DNA of 31,204 nucleotides, from the NCBI GenBank assembly GCA_002361625.1, contig DETL01000014.1, positions 291,885-323,088 of the forward strand. The letters are read 5' to 3'. The position numbers were made by a program, and so were the translations under genes. Under the pieces are notes generated by a model, which saw nothing but the letters and a program-made list of their open reading frames with translations, ran no database searches and was not told the origin of the DNA. Below, piece after piece: positions 1-9,300 of this stretch (position 1 is the first letter of the stretch; every line of letters begins with the position of its first letter). The stretch is from Bacteroidales bacterium UBA3289. Its GTDB lineage: Bacteria; Bacteroidota; Bacteroidia; Bacteroidales; UBA932.

Positions 1-1167
1 TCCGGCAAGCACAACAACTGGTCGCTGGGAACCGACACCGGCACGCCCCTCATGGCCCCCGGCAAGGACGCCCTCGGCAACCTCCAGTTCATTACGTTCT
101 TTGTCAATGTGCTCGCGGCCGTCCAGAAGCACAACGGCCTCCTGAAGGCCACGATCGCCAGCGCCACCAATGCGCACCGCCTGGGTGCGCACGAGGCCCC
201 GCCGGCCATCGTTTCCGCTTTCCTGGGCCGCACGATGACTTCCGTCCTTCGGAAACTCCTGGAAGTTCCGTCCGATACCCCCATCGAAATCGCCGGCAAG
301 AAAGGCTCCCGCATGGGCCTTGTGGAAATCCCGGAGATCTTCCTGGACAACACCGACCGCAACCGAACCTCTCCCTTCGCCTTCACCGGCAACCGCTTCG
401 AGTTCCGTGCCGTGGGATCCTGCGCCAACTGCGCCGGCGCGATGACCACCTTGAACGCCGCCGTTGCCGAGCAACTCCTTGATTTCAAGACGGCTGTCGA
501 TGTAGAACTCGCTGCGGGGAAGACCTTGCAGGTCGCCGTCATGGACACGCTCAAGCCCATCATCGCCTCCATCATCGACACGGTGTGTTTCGACGGAAAC
601 GGCTACACGGACGAGTGGAAGGCCGAAGCCGCCCGCCGCGGACTGGACACCGAGACCAACGTCCCGACCATGTACTGCGAATTCCTGAAACCTTCCGCCG
701 TGGAGATGTTCACCCGCACCGGGGTCTATACCCGGAAGGAACTGGAGGCCCGCAACGAAGTCAAGTGGGAGACCTATGCCAAGAAGGTTCAGATCGAGGC
801 CCGCGTAATGGTTCGTATGTCCATCAACCACATCATCCCCGCCGCCGTCGCCTACAAGGCCTCGCTGCTGAAGGAAGTTTCTCTGTATGAGAAGGTTTAT
901 GGAGACACCGAGGGCTGCGCTTCCGAACTGGCCATCCTGGACGACATCACCCGGTACGTGGAGGAAGTCCGCCAGCGTGCCCGCCAGGTCGAAGACGCCC
1001 GTGTAGAGGCCGATGCCATCGAGGATGCCTACGCCCGCGCCGAGGCCTTCTCCGACATCGCGAACATGCTCTTCGCCCTCCGCAAGCCCATCGATGCGCT
1101 CGAGGAAGTCGTGGACGACAAACTCTGGCCGCTCCCGAAGTACCGCGAACTCCTGTTCATTTCGTAA
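1..1167 (+). CDS. glnN: Glutamine synthetase type III, C-terminal part (5' end outside window)
   Basis: This is the C-terminal 388 codons of a type III (GlnN) glutamine synthetase, the cytoplasmic enzyme that joins ammonia to glutamate using ATP. The frame is open from base 1, so the gene begins upstream; the full family protein is about 700-730 residues. The first residues read SGKHNNWSLGTDTGTPL, the strongly conserved GSIII active-site segment, followed by a second conserved stretch around QKHNGLLKATIASATNAHR. The last third is rich in charged helices, as expected for the GSIII-specific C-terminal region. GSIII is the usual glutamine synthetase of Bacteroidetes. The ATG at 52 lies inside the conserved domain and is not a start. 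The tRNA gene downstream has its own promoter box. Identification is firm; the only limit is the missing N-terminus. Confidence 0.95.
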   Translation, partial: SGKHNNWSLGTDTGTPLMAPGKDALGNLQFITFFVNVLAAVQKHNGLLKATIASATNAHRLGAHEAPPAIVSAFLGRTMTSVLRKLLEVPSDTPIEIAGKKGSRMGLVEIPEIFLDNTDRNRTSPFAFTGNRFEFRAVGSCANCAGAMTTLNAAVAEQLLDFKTAVDVELAAGKTLQVAVMDTLKPIIASIIDTVCFDGNGYTDEWKAEAARRGLDTETNVPTMYCEFLKPSAVEMFTRTGVYTRKELEARNEVKWETYAKKVQIEARVMVRMSINHIIPAAVAYKASLLKEVSLYEKVYGDTEGCASELAILDDITRYVEEVRQRARQVEDARVEADAIEDAYARAEAFSDIANMLFALRKPIDALEEVVDDKLWPLPKYRELLFIS

Positions 1168-1183
1168 TTTGACGAAAGTTTGC

Positions 1184-1191
1184 TAATTTTG
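1184..1191 (+). promoter_or_regulatory. Bacteroidetes-type -7 box for the tRNA-Ile gene
   Basis: TAATTTTG matches the Bacteroidetes primary sigma factor -7 consensus TAnnTTTG exactly. It lies 31 bases before the tRNA, in the short gap after the glutamine synthetase stop. The -33 element is not distinct. Confidence 0.5.
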
Positions 1192-1222
1192 CATTGCAAA
1201 ACGGGTTTCATGCCCGCAGGCC

Positions 1223-1296
<74 letters not shown>

Positions 1297-1320
1297 CGCA
1301 AAAGCACCAGGTTTGTCGAT

Positions 1321-1361
1321 AAGGCCGTTTTAACCCTTTTTTAAGGACGGGTTAAGGCCTT
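1321..1361 (+). terminator. Inverted repeat after the tRNA, possible terminator
   Basis: AAGGCC and TTAACCC (1321-1336, with a three-base bulge) pair with GGGTTAA and GGCCTT (1349-1361) around a T-rich 12-base loop. It starts 24 bases after the tRNA and could end or process its transcript. There is no proper U-tract after the stem, so the terminator role is an inference. Confidence 0.35.
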
Positions 1362-1378
1362 TGGAAAGGGGTCGTCGC

Positions 1379-1386
1379 TATCTTTG
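1379..1386 (+). promoter_or_regulatory. -7 box TATCTTTG for the GH99-like gene
   Basis: Exact TAnnTTTG match 17 bases before the ATG at 1404. A TTTG at 1360-1363 could serve as the -33 element, although the spacing is shorter than usual. Confidence 0.6.
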
Positions 1387-1403
1387 GCAAAAACCACAGC
1401 GAC

Positions 1404-3395
1404 ATGAAAGCACTCCGAACACTTTTCCTGGCCGCCCTACTGGGTACGGCGATCCTCGCCGGAGCCCAGACGGCCGGCCGTCGACACGCCCCCGAATCGG
1501 CCTACCCGTCCTATCACGGACTGGTCATGGCCGGGTATCAAGGCTGGTTCCACAACAACGGCAAAGGGGTGATGTATCCCGACGAGAACCGGATCCATAT
1601 CGACATGTGGCCGGACGTGAGCGAGTATGAGCACACCTATCCGACCGGGCTCAAGATGGCAGACGGATCTACGGCGCGGTTCTTCTGCTCCGACGACGAA
1701 CAGACGGTTGCGACGCATTTCCGCTGGATGCGCGAATACGGGCTGGACGGGGTTTTCCTGCAGCGCTTCTACGGAAGCTGCCGTCCCCGCCGGGGCTCTC
1801 GCCAGCATTCCGTGACGGTACTCCGTCACGCCCAGAAATACGCCGTGGAGAACGGCCGGGCGATTTCCGTGATGTATGATCTCTCGGGCCTGGACCCGGA
1901 TCGGGGCGAGGACTGCTCGCTCCTCATCGACGATTGGAAGTTCTTGGTGGACAGTCTGAAAGTGACGTCGTACAGCCAGCCCAACCAGTATCTGTACCAT
2001 AACGGAAAACCCCTCGTGGTCATCTGGGGGGTCGGCTTTCCCGACCGGCCGTATCATATCCGGAACATCAGGCTGGCAGAGCTGATCGACTTTCTTCATA
2101 ACGACCCCGAATACGGCGGTTGCAGCGTGATGCTGGGCGTGCCTACCTATTGGCGGGAGCTCTTCAGCGACTGCGTCGAAGACCCGTACCTGCACGATCT
2201 CATCCGGAAGGCGGACCTGGTCCTTCCGTGGATGGTCCAGCGCTTTACCCCGTTGTTGCACTTCGAGATGAACCGCTATGCCGACATGATCCGCAAGGAC
2301 ATGGAATGGTGTGCGGCAAACGGGGTGGAATACGTCCCGCTCGTGTATCCGGGTTTCAGCTGGTACAACCTGAGCCGGGGCGGAGACGACATGAACGACA
2401 TCGGCGGGGAGAAACCGCTTGCGAGCATCCCGCGCCAGGGCGGGAAATTCTACTGGTCACAGATTTATACGGCGGTCAAAACCGGCGCGCAGATGCTGTA
2501 TGTTGCGATGTTCGACGAGGTCAACGAAGGAACGGCCATCTTCAAGGTGACGGACCATCCGCCCGTGAGCCGGGTGGCCAAATTCGTGGGCATGGACGGG
2601 AAGCCGTCCGACCATTATCTATTCCTCACCGGCGAGGGGGCCCGGATGCTCCGCGGCGAACGGGAACTGACGCCGAAGATGCCGGAAAGAAAGGGAGAGA
2701 CCGCACCTTCCAAGCCCTGGGAGCAGATTTATGCCGACAAAGGGTTCACCGTGGAGGAGACCACGATCCGCGGCCGCCGCGCCGTACTCATCGTCCCGCC
2801 GGACGCGAACGGACGCTGGATTGCCCGTCCGGCCTTCATCGGTGCCTTCGCCCAGGTCGATGACGCCCTCCTCGCAAGGGGGTGGTCCTTCGGCTTGCTG
2901 GACCTGATGGACGAATATGCCTCTCCGGATGCGCAGGAGGCCTTCACGGAGTTTGCGGATTACGCACGGAAAAAGTACGGGCTCTCGAAGAAGGTGGTCC
3001 TGGAGGGCCTGAGCCGGGGCGGCTGGTTCTCTCTCCTCTATGCCGAGAACCATCCGGACCGGGTGGCCGCACTCTATCTGGACGCCCCGCTGTGTGACCT
3101 TACGAAGTTCACGGGCAACCCTCATGTCCGGAAGGCAGCCGCCGCCTGGGAGGCGGCCGGCGTCGCGCCGGATGCGTTCTATACCTATGCCCGGGACCAC
3201 TTTGACCGTATCAAAAAGAAACCCATCATCGTCGTCTATGGAGCCGCGGATCCGGTCGTCCCCTTCGAACAGCAGTTCGGGACCTTCGACCTGTCCGGCT
3301 GCAAGCGGCTCTCGGTCATCGGCAAGACCGGCTGCGCCCATCATCCCCATTCCCTGAATCCCTGCGACCCCATCGTGGATTTTCTGACGAAATAA
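1404..3395 (+). CDS. Secreted GH99-like glycosidase fused to an alpha/beta-hydrolase (esterase) domain
   Basis: A 663-residue exported protein with two enzyme domains. Residues 1-22 are a signal peptide (ends near ILAGAQ). Residues about 35-410 are a GH99/GH71-like barrel: MAGYQGWFH (42-50), the DGVFLQRFYGS region (115-125) and FDEVNEGTAIF (370-380), which resembles the E-W-x-E-G-T motif carrying the catalytic glutamates of GH99 endomannosidases (here E372 and E375). Residues about 437-663 are an alpha/beta-hydrolase: nucleophile elbow GLSRGG (Ser537), Asp616 in VYGAADPVVP and a C-terminal His in GCAHHPHS (646-649). By inference the barrel cleaves a mannan-like or related glycan and the second domain removes acyl groups from it. 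The next gene, also a two-domain glycosidase on the same strand with its own promoter-like box, supports a shared glycan target. The exact substrate cannot be read from sequence; the esterase could also be a peptidase-like hydrolase. Confidence 0.85.
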   Translation: MKALRTLFLAALLGTAILAGAQTAGRRHAPESAYPSYHGLVMAGYQGWFHNNGKGVMYPDENRIHIDMWPDVSEYEHTYPTGLKMADGSTARFFCSDDEQTVATHFRWMREYGLDGVFLQRFYGSCRPRRGSRQHSVTVLRHAQKYAVENGRAISVMYDLSGLDPDRGEDCSLLIDDWKFLVDSLKVTSYSQPNQYLYHNGKPLVVIWGVGFPDRPYHIRNIRLAELIDFLHNDPEYGGCSVMLGVPTYWRELFSDCVEDPYLHDLIRKADLVLPWMVQRFTPLLHFEMNRYADMIRKDMEWCAANGVEYVPLVYPGFSWYNLSRGGDDMNDIGGEKPLASIPRQGGKFYWSQIYTAVKTGAQMLYVAMFDEVNEGTAIFKVTDHPPVSRVAKFVGMDGKPSDHYLFLTGEGARMLRGERELTPKMPERKGETAPSKPWEQIYADKGFTVEETTIRGRRAVLIVPPDANGRWIARPAFIGAFAQVDDALLARGWSFGLLDLMDEYASPDAQEAFTEFADYARKKYGLSKKVVLEGLSRGGWFSLLYAENHPDRVAALYLDAPLCDLTKFTGNPHVRKAAAAWEAAGVAPDAFYTYARDHFDRIKKKPIIVVYGAADPVVPFEQQFGTFDLSGCKRLSVIGKTGCAHHPHSLNPCDPIVDFLTK

Positions 3396-3419
3396 CGGAC
3401 ACGTGTGGAGAAAAACCGC

Positions 3420-3427
3420 TATCTTTA
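3420..3427 (+). promoter_or_regulatory. Near-consensus -7 box TATCTTTA
   Basis: Seven of eight positions match TAnnTTTG, in the same CGCTATCTTT context as the preceding gene's box. It lies 28 bases before the ATG at 3456, so the GH5-GH26 gene may be transcribed separately. Confidence 0.4.
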
Positions 3428-3455
3428 GGTGGTGAAACATTCAATGGGATTGATT

Positions 3456-5537
3456 ATGAAAAAGATCGGTATCCTGGCAGCGGTAGCGGCTACAGTAGCC
3501 CTGGCGTTCTCCTGCACGGCCGGAGACGGCTGGGTACGCGTGAAGGGGAACAAGTTCATCGACCCGAAAGGGAAGGAACTGGTGCTGCGGGGGCTTTGTT
3601 TTTCGGATCCGGTGAAGCTGGTACGGGACGGGCAGTGGAACGAGCGGTATTTCGCCGAGGCGGCCGACTGGGGCGCGAACGTTGTCCGGTTCGCCGTCCA
3701 TCCGACGAACCTGAATTCCCTCGGCTGGGAGGAAACCTTCCAGGCGATGGACCAGGGGATAGCCTGGGCCAAGAAGCATGGCCTGTACGTCATCATGGAC
3801 TGGCATTCCATCGGCAATCTGAAGGAGGGGAAGTACACGGCGCCGATGTATGTCACCACCCTGGAAGAGACGTTCAAGTTCTGGCGTACGGTGGCGCAGC
3901 GGTACAAGGATGAGCCGACGGTGGCGCTGTACGAACTGTTCAACGAGCCGACGGTGACGGCCCTGGGCATGGGCGACTGCACCTGGACCGAGTGGAAGGA
4001 AATCCAGGAACGGATCATCGACACGGTCCGGACCTATAATCCGCATGCCGTGTGCCTGTGCGCCGGCTTCAACTGGGCGTACGATCTGACGCCGGTGGCT
4101 ACGGAACCGATTGAAAGGGAGAATATTGCCTATGTGTCCCACCCCTATCCGATGAAGCGGTCCGAGCCGTGGGAGGAGCAGTGGGAGCAGGATTTCGGCT
4201 ATGTGGCGGATACCTACCCGGTCATCTGCACGGAAATCGGCTACTGCCTGGAAAATGAGCCGGGCGCCCATATTCCGGTCATTTCCTCCGACGTGTATGG
4301 CGAGCACATCACCCGGTACTTCGAAAAGAAGGGGATTTCGTTCACCATCTGGTGTTTCGACCCCGATTGGCCCCCGACGATCATCCGCGACTGGAACTTC
4401 ACCCCGAGCACCCAGGGGCGGTTCTTCAAGGCCTATCTGCAGGGGAAGGATCCCTCCGAAATCACCCCGCCGCCCGTGAATCCGAAAGCGACCGGTGAGG
4501 CCCGGGAGCTGCTTTCGTTCCTGTATTCCATCAGCGGACAATATACGCTCGCAGGCGAGCATAACTTTTCCAGCGACCTGGAGCGGTACGACGCCGTGGT
4601 CCATGAGATGACCGGGAAGTATCCGGTCGTCTGGGGGAGCGATTTCAGCTTCAGCGCGACCGGGGACGATTTCGCCCGCTATCAGCACGCCGGCCCCCTG
4701 AACCTGACGGTTCCTTTCGAAAAACCCTGCATCCAGACGGGCCGGACGGTAGCCGAAGCCCGGCAGGACATCGTGGACACGGCCATCCGGAAGGCGGCCG
4801 AAGGGCGGATCATCACCCTGATGTGGCATTGCTGCGACCCGCGCGTGACCGACGGCAACGAGTGCGGCGGCGACAAGGTCTGGACGATGGACAATGCCTA
4901 TTCGCAGGAGGAATGGGACGAACTTTGCACGGACGGAACGCCGCTCCATGAGGCATGGAAACGCGAAATGGACACCGTGATCCCGTATCTGCGCCAGCTG
5001 CAGGAGGCCCATGTCCCTGTCCTCTGGCGTCCTTACCACGAGATGAACGGCGCCTGGTTCTGGTGGGGTAACCATCCGGGCGAGAACGGCTTCAAACGCC
5101 TGTGGATCATGACCTATGAGTATTTTACGGCCCAGGGACTGGATAACCTGATCTGGGTCTGGGATCCGAACGCTCCGCGCGTGAAGGAGAACGACGACGC
5201 CTTCCCTTACGCCGACTTCTATCCCGGGAACGACTATGTCGATGTCCTCGCCGCCGATATCTACGGCTGGGACTACAAACAGTCCCATCACGACGAACTG
5301 GTGGAACTGGGCGGAGGCAAGCCCATCGCCATGGGCGAAATCGGCCAGCTGCCCAAGGACCTGGCCGTCTTCGGGGAGCAGCCCGCTTGGACCTGGTTCA
5401 TGGTGTGGGGCTATTTCATCGACGGTCACCGAGGCGACGAAGGCCACCTGGACCTCGTCCGCAGCATCTACGATTCCCCGCGCATCCTGACCCTGGACGA
5501 AATCGTCTTCGAGGACGGGAAGCACCGGGTCCGGTAA
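3456..5537 (+). CDS. GH5-GH26 bifunctional glycoside hydrolase lipoprotein (probable mannanase)
   Basis: A 693-residue lipoprotein. The ATG at 3456 is chosen because MKKIGILAAVAATVALAFSC is a clean lipoprotein signal with lipobox cysteine C20; the in-frame GTG/ATG codons upstream would add a useless extension. Residues about 25-330 form a GH5 barrel: DWHS (115-118), acid/base E164 in LFNEP and nucleophile E260 in CTEIGY. Residues about 345-690 form a GH26 barrel: GEHN (367-370), LMWHC (455-459), acid/base E529 in RPYHEMN and nucleophile E628 in MGEIGQ. A proline-rich linker (PPPVNP, about 338-343) joins them. Both catalytic pairs are intact. GH26 is dominated by beta-mannanases and GH5 contains mannanases and glucanases, so a mannan or glucomannan substrate is likely. 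The lipid anchor suggests the cell surface or periplasm. GH5 subfamily is not assigned. Confidence 0.92.
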   Translation: MKKIGILAAVAATVALAFSCTAGDGWVRVKGNKFIDPKGKELVLRGLCFSDPVKLVRDGQWNERYFAEAADWGANVVRFAVHPTNLNSLGWEETFQAMDQGIAWAKKHGLYVIMDWHSIGNLKEGKYTAPMYVTTLEETFKFWRTVAQRYKDEPTVALYELFNEPTVTALGMGDCTWTEWKEIQERIIDTVRTYNPHAVCLCAGFNWAYDLTPVATEPIERENIAYVSHPYPMKRSEPWEEQWEQDFGYVADTYPVICTEIGYCLENEPGAHIPVISSDVYGEHITRYFEKKGISFTIWCFDPDWPPTIIRDWNFTPSTQGRFFKAYLQGKDPSEITPPPVNPKATGEARELLSFLYSISGQYTLAGEHNFSSDLERYDAVVHEMTGKYPVVWGSDFSFSATGDDFARYQHAGPLNLTVPFEKPCIQTGRTVAEARQDIVDTAIRKAAEGRIITLMWHCCDPRVTDGNECGGDKVWTMDNAYSQEEWDELCTDGTPLHEAWKREMDTVIPYLRQLQEAHVPVLWRPYHEMNGAWFWWGNHPGENGFKRLWIMTYEYFTAQGLDNLIWVWDPNAPRVKENDDAFPYADFYPGNDYVDVLAADIYGWDYKQSHHDELVELGGGKPIAMGEIGQLPKDLAVFGEQPAWTWFMVWGYFIDGHRGDEGHLDLVRSIYDSPRILTLDEIVFEDGKHRVR

Positions 5538-5577
5538 ATACCGGGGAGGCGCTCCAATGCCATGATGCCATGGCGCT

Positions 5578-6261
5578 TTAGAACAGCCCCTTCACCAGGA
5601 ACCAGACGACGGGCACCAGCAGGGCCGGGATGTAGTTGAGGGTCTTGCAGTCCTTGATGTTCAGGATGGAAAGGCCGGAGGAGATGATGAGGACCCCGCC
5701 CACGATGGCGAGCTCATTCACCAGCGTGCCCTGGAAAATGGGGCTGGAGGAGGCCAGCTTAGCGAGGAGGTAGATCGATCCCTGCCAGCAGAAGAGGATC
5801 GGGGCCGCGAGGATCATGCCGATGCCATAGGTTGTCGCAAAGACGGTGGACGTGACAAGGTCCAGCGTGGAATTCGTGAACAGGAACGTATTGTCCCCCT
5901 GCAGTGCGCTGAGAACCGGTCCCACGATGGAAAAGGTGCCGATGCAGTAGAGCAGGCAAGCCGAGATGAGGCCAGTTGCGAAACTATCGCCGCCCCTTTT
6001 CGCCAGGGCCCGTTTCACCCGTCCGTCCAGGTCCAGGGCCGTGCCGATGAGCCCGCCGATGGCCAGCGAAAGGATGAACAGGACCGGGAATTCGCTCTTG
6101 GGCATATTGGCCACGAAAGAATTCGCCCCGAGGGCGAGGGAGGCAAGGCCCATCGCGGTGAACAGTGCCCCCGTGTACTTTTCCCCGAGGCCCTTCTTGA
6201 ACAGGGTCCCGACCAGGGTGCCGACGATGATGCAGCCCGTATTGACAATAGTTCCAAGCAT
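5578..6261 (-). CDS. DUF554 family integral membrane protein
   Basis: A 227-residue polytopic membrane protein of the DUF554 (YdfK/YqgA-like) family, function unknown, possibly a transporter. It has about six to seven hydrophobic helices, a glycine-rich first helix (MLGTIVNTGCIIVGTLVG) and the family's central signature, here CIGTFSIVGPVLSALQGD followed by LDLVTSTVFATTYGIG. The ATG at 6261 is preferred over an upstream start at 6354, because the longer form adds a non-conserved 31-residue leader and would begin upstream of the -7 box at 6271-6278. The length fits the family. It is divergent from dnaE and convergent with the GH5-GH26 gene, 40 bases away; a weak GGCGC/GCGCC hairpin lies in that gap. 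Family assignment is good, function unknown. Confidence 0.88.
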   Translation of the reverse strand: MLGTIVNTGCIIVGTLVGTLFKKGLGEKYTGALFTAMGLASLALGANSFVANMPKSEFPVLFILSLAIGGLIGTALDLDGRVKRALAKRGGDSFATGLISACLLYCIGTFSIVGPVLSALQGDNTFLFTNSTLDLVTSTVFATTYGIGMILAAPILFCWQGSIYLLAKLASSSPIFQGTLVNELAIVGGVLIISSGLSILNIKDCKTLNYIPALLVPVVWFLVKGLF

Positions 6262-6270
6262 TTCCGGCTG

Positions 6271-6278
6271 CAAAGATA
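6271..6278 (-). promoter_or_regulatory. -7 box TATCTTTG for the DUF554 gene
   Basis: Exact match on the minus strand, ending only 9 bases before the ATG at 6261. The predicted 5' untranslated region is about five bases or less, so the message is nearly leaderless. Confidence 0.55.
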
Positions 6279-6333
6279 GCAAGATTTCCGTCTCCTGTTG
6301 ATAACTTTTTTCGGAGATTCCGCGAAGGTGTGC

Positions 6334-6341
6334 TATCTTTG
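6334..6341 (+). promoter_or_regulatory. -7 box TATCTTTG for dnaE
   Basis: Exact match, ending 21 bases before the ATG at 6363. It overlaps any start at 6330 and therefore decides the dnaE start. Together with 6271-6278 it forms a divergent promoter region. Confidence 0.6.
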
Positions 6342-6362
6342 TTATCCAAGACAAGTAGCGCC

Positions 6363-9300
6363 ATGGCCTTCGTACACCTTCACGTCCATACCCAGTATTC
6401 CATCCTCGACGGACAGTCGTCCATCGAGAACCTGTTCAACCGGGCCGAGGAACTCGGGATGCCCGGCCTCGCCATTACGGACCACGGCAACATGTACGGG
6501 GTGAAGGAATTCTTCAAGTATGCGAAGAAGCATCCGAACGTGAAGCCCATCATCGGCTGCGAGATCTACGTGTCCAAAGGTGACCACCGGGTGAAGGAGA
6601 AGGGGTATTATCACCTGATCCTGCTGGCGAAGAACTACAACGGCTACAAGAACCTCGTGAAGATCGTCTCCACGGGCCATATCGAGGGTTTCTACAACCG
6701 TCCCCGCGTGAGCCATGAGGTGCTTGAGCAGTACCATGAGGACCTGATCTGCAGTTCCGCCTGCATGGCGGGCGAGGTGCCGCGGGCCATCCTGGCCGGG
6801 GACATGGGCAAGGTGGACGAAATCATCGAATGGCACAAGAAGGTCTTCGGAGAGGACTATTACCTGGAGGTGATGCTCCACAAGACGGAGGTCCCGGGAC
6901 TTTCGCAGGAGGTCTATGACAACCAGATGATCTACAACAAGGTCATCTTCGAGATGGCCGAGAAGCATCATGTGAAAGTCCTTGCCACCAACGACGTTCA
7001 TTTCGTCCGGAAGGAGGACGGTCCGGTCCATGACCGGCTGATCTGCCTCACGACCAATTCGTTCGTCGATGATCCGGACCGGATGCGCTACACGCAGCAG
7101 GAGTTCCTCAAGAGCGAGGAGGAGATGCTGGCCCTGTTCCCGGACCATCCGGAGGCCCTCTCCAACACGTTGGAAGTGCTGAATAAGGTGGAGAGCTATT
7201 CCATCGACAGCGACCCCATCCTGCCGGTGTTCGAGATCGATCCGGCCTTCATGGCCGACATCGACGCGCAGATGGAGAAGTACAAGGACATCATCGACGC
7301 CGGCCGTTGCGACAAGAAAGGGAATTACCGCGGAGACGGGTTCTGCCATTCGGTGGCGTACCTGTGTCATCTGACCTATGAAGGCGCCCGCATGCGCTAC
7401 GGGGATACGCTCACGGACGAACAGGCCGAGCGCATCGACTTCGAGCTCAAGACCATCTCCCGCATGGGCTTCCCGGACTACTTCCTCATCGTCCAGGACT
7501 ATATCGCCGCTTCCCGTGCGATGGGGTCCATGGTGGGGCCGGGACGTGGCTCCGCGGCTGGCTCCGTCGTGGCTTATTGCTTGAAAATCACCAATCTTGA
7601 CCCGATCCGGTACCAGCTCCTGTTCGAGCGTTTCCTGAATCCGGACCGTATTTCCATGCCGGATATCGACGTGGACTTCGAGGACCTTACCAAGGCCCAT
7701 AGCTACGTGGAGGAGAAGTACGGGGCGGACCACGTGTCCCGCGTCATCACCTTCGGCACCATGGCCGCGAAGAGCGCCATCAAGGACGTCGCCCGCATCA
7801 GCCACCTGTCCATCGACGAATCCAACCGGCTCACGAAGATGGTTCCCGACCGCCTGTCCGAAAAGAAGGAGAAGGAGTATCCCTTCAATCCCAAGCTGGA
7901 CGAACTCAAGCCCGGTTTCAAGGTGGTGGAGAAGGAGGTCGAGGAAGAGCATGACGGAGAGAAGGTACTGGTAAAGAAGACCTTCCAGCGGGGTATGGAG
8001 GATGTGGACGTCAAGATCAACCTCAAGAACTGTTACCGGCTGGTGCCGGAGTTCATCGAGGAGCTCAAGAACGGTCCCGATATCAACAAGGAAGTGCTCA
8101 AGTACGCCCAGGCCCTGGAAGGCAGTGTCCGGCAGGTGGGCGTGCACGCCTGCGCCACCATCATCGGCCGGGGCGACCTGACCAATTTCCTGCCCATGTG
8201 CCTGTCCACGGATAAGGAAACCGGCGAGAAGGTCCGGACGTCCCAGTATGACGGCCACTATATCGAGGACGTGGGCATGCTCAAGATGGACTTTCTGGGC
8301 CTGATTACGCTCCAGATCATCCATAACTGCCTGGACCTCATCAAGGAGCGCTTCGGCGAGGACATCGACATCGAGGCTATTCCCATCGACGATAAGCCTA
8401 CTTACGAACTCTACGGCCGCGGCGACACCGTGTCCGTGTTCCAGTTCGAATCCGAGGGCATGCAGTCCTGGCTGCAGAAGCTGCACCCGGACCGTTTCGA
8501 GGACCTCATCGCCATGAACGCCCTGTACCGGCCGGGCCCGCTGGATTACATCCCGAACTTCGTGAACCGCAAGCTGGGCGTGGAGGCCATCGAGTACGAC
8601 CTTCCCGAAATGGAAGAGTATCTGGCTGATACATACGGTGTTACGGTGTATCAGGAGCAGGTGATGCTGCTGTCCCAGAAGCTGGCCGGCTTCACCAAGG
8701 GCGAGGCGGACAAGCTCCGCAAGGCGATGGGAAAGAAGCAGATCGACATCCTGAACTCCCTGAAGGACAAGTTCATGACCGGCGGCATTGCCAAGGGCCA
8801 TCCGGAAAAGGTCCTGGACAAGATCTGGAAAGACTGGGAGAAGTTCGCCCAGTACGCCTTCAACAAGTCCCACGCGACCTGTTACGCCTGGGTGAGTTAC
8901 CAGACCGGCTGGCTCAAGACCCACTATCCGTCCGAATTCTTTGCTTCCTGCCTCACCAGTGCGAAGAGCATGGACGAAATCAAGAAGATCATGGACGACT
9001 GCCGCAGCCACGGCATCAAGATCCTGAATCCGGACGTGAACGAGAGCGGCGCCCATTTCTCCGTCAACAAAGAGGGGAACGTCCGTTTCGCCCTGAGCGG
9101 TATCAAGGGTTTCGGCGGAAACATTGTCGATGCCATCCTCAAAGATCGCGAAGAAAACGGCTGGTATTCCGATATTTACGATTTCGTCGAGCGGATGTCA
9201 GGCACGGTGAACCGGAAGGCGTTCGAGGCGCTTCTGTATGCCGGCGCCTTCGACAGCCTGGGTATCCAGCGGCCGCAGTTCGAGCTGCCGGGCCGGAGCG

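Noticed and set aside
3446..3458. GATTGATTATGAA shared with the region near 28.66 kb
   Set aside because: Several chance 13-base matches are expected in a 31 kb window; the contexts are unrelated.
3441..5525. Long minus-strand open frame opposite the GH5-GH26 gene
   Set aside because: Antisense shadow; the plus strand carries signal peptide, both catalytic pairs and a promoter box.
6330..6362. Longer dnaE with an 11-residue extension
   Set aside because: The extra codons overlap the TATCTTTG box at 6334-6341 and are not conserved; MAFVHLHVHT is the family start.
6342..9056. Long minus-strand open frame (about 900 codons) opposite dnaE
   Set aside because: It is the antisense shadow of a GC-rich, strongly conserved gene. 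The translation has no recognisable domain, and dnaE motifs occupy the other strand throughout.
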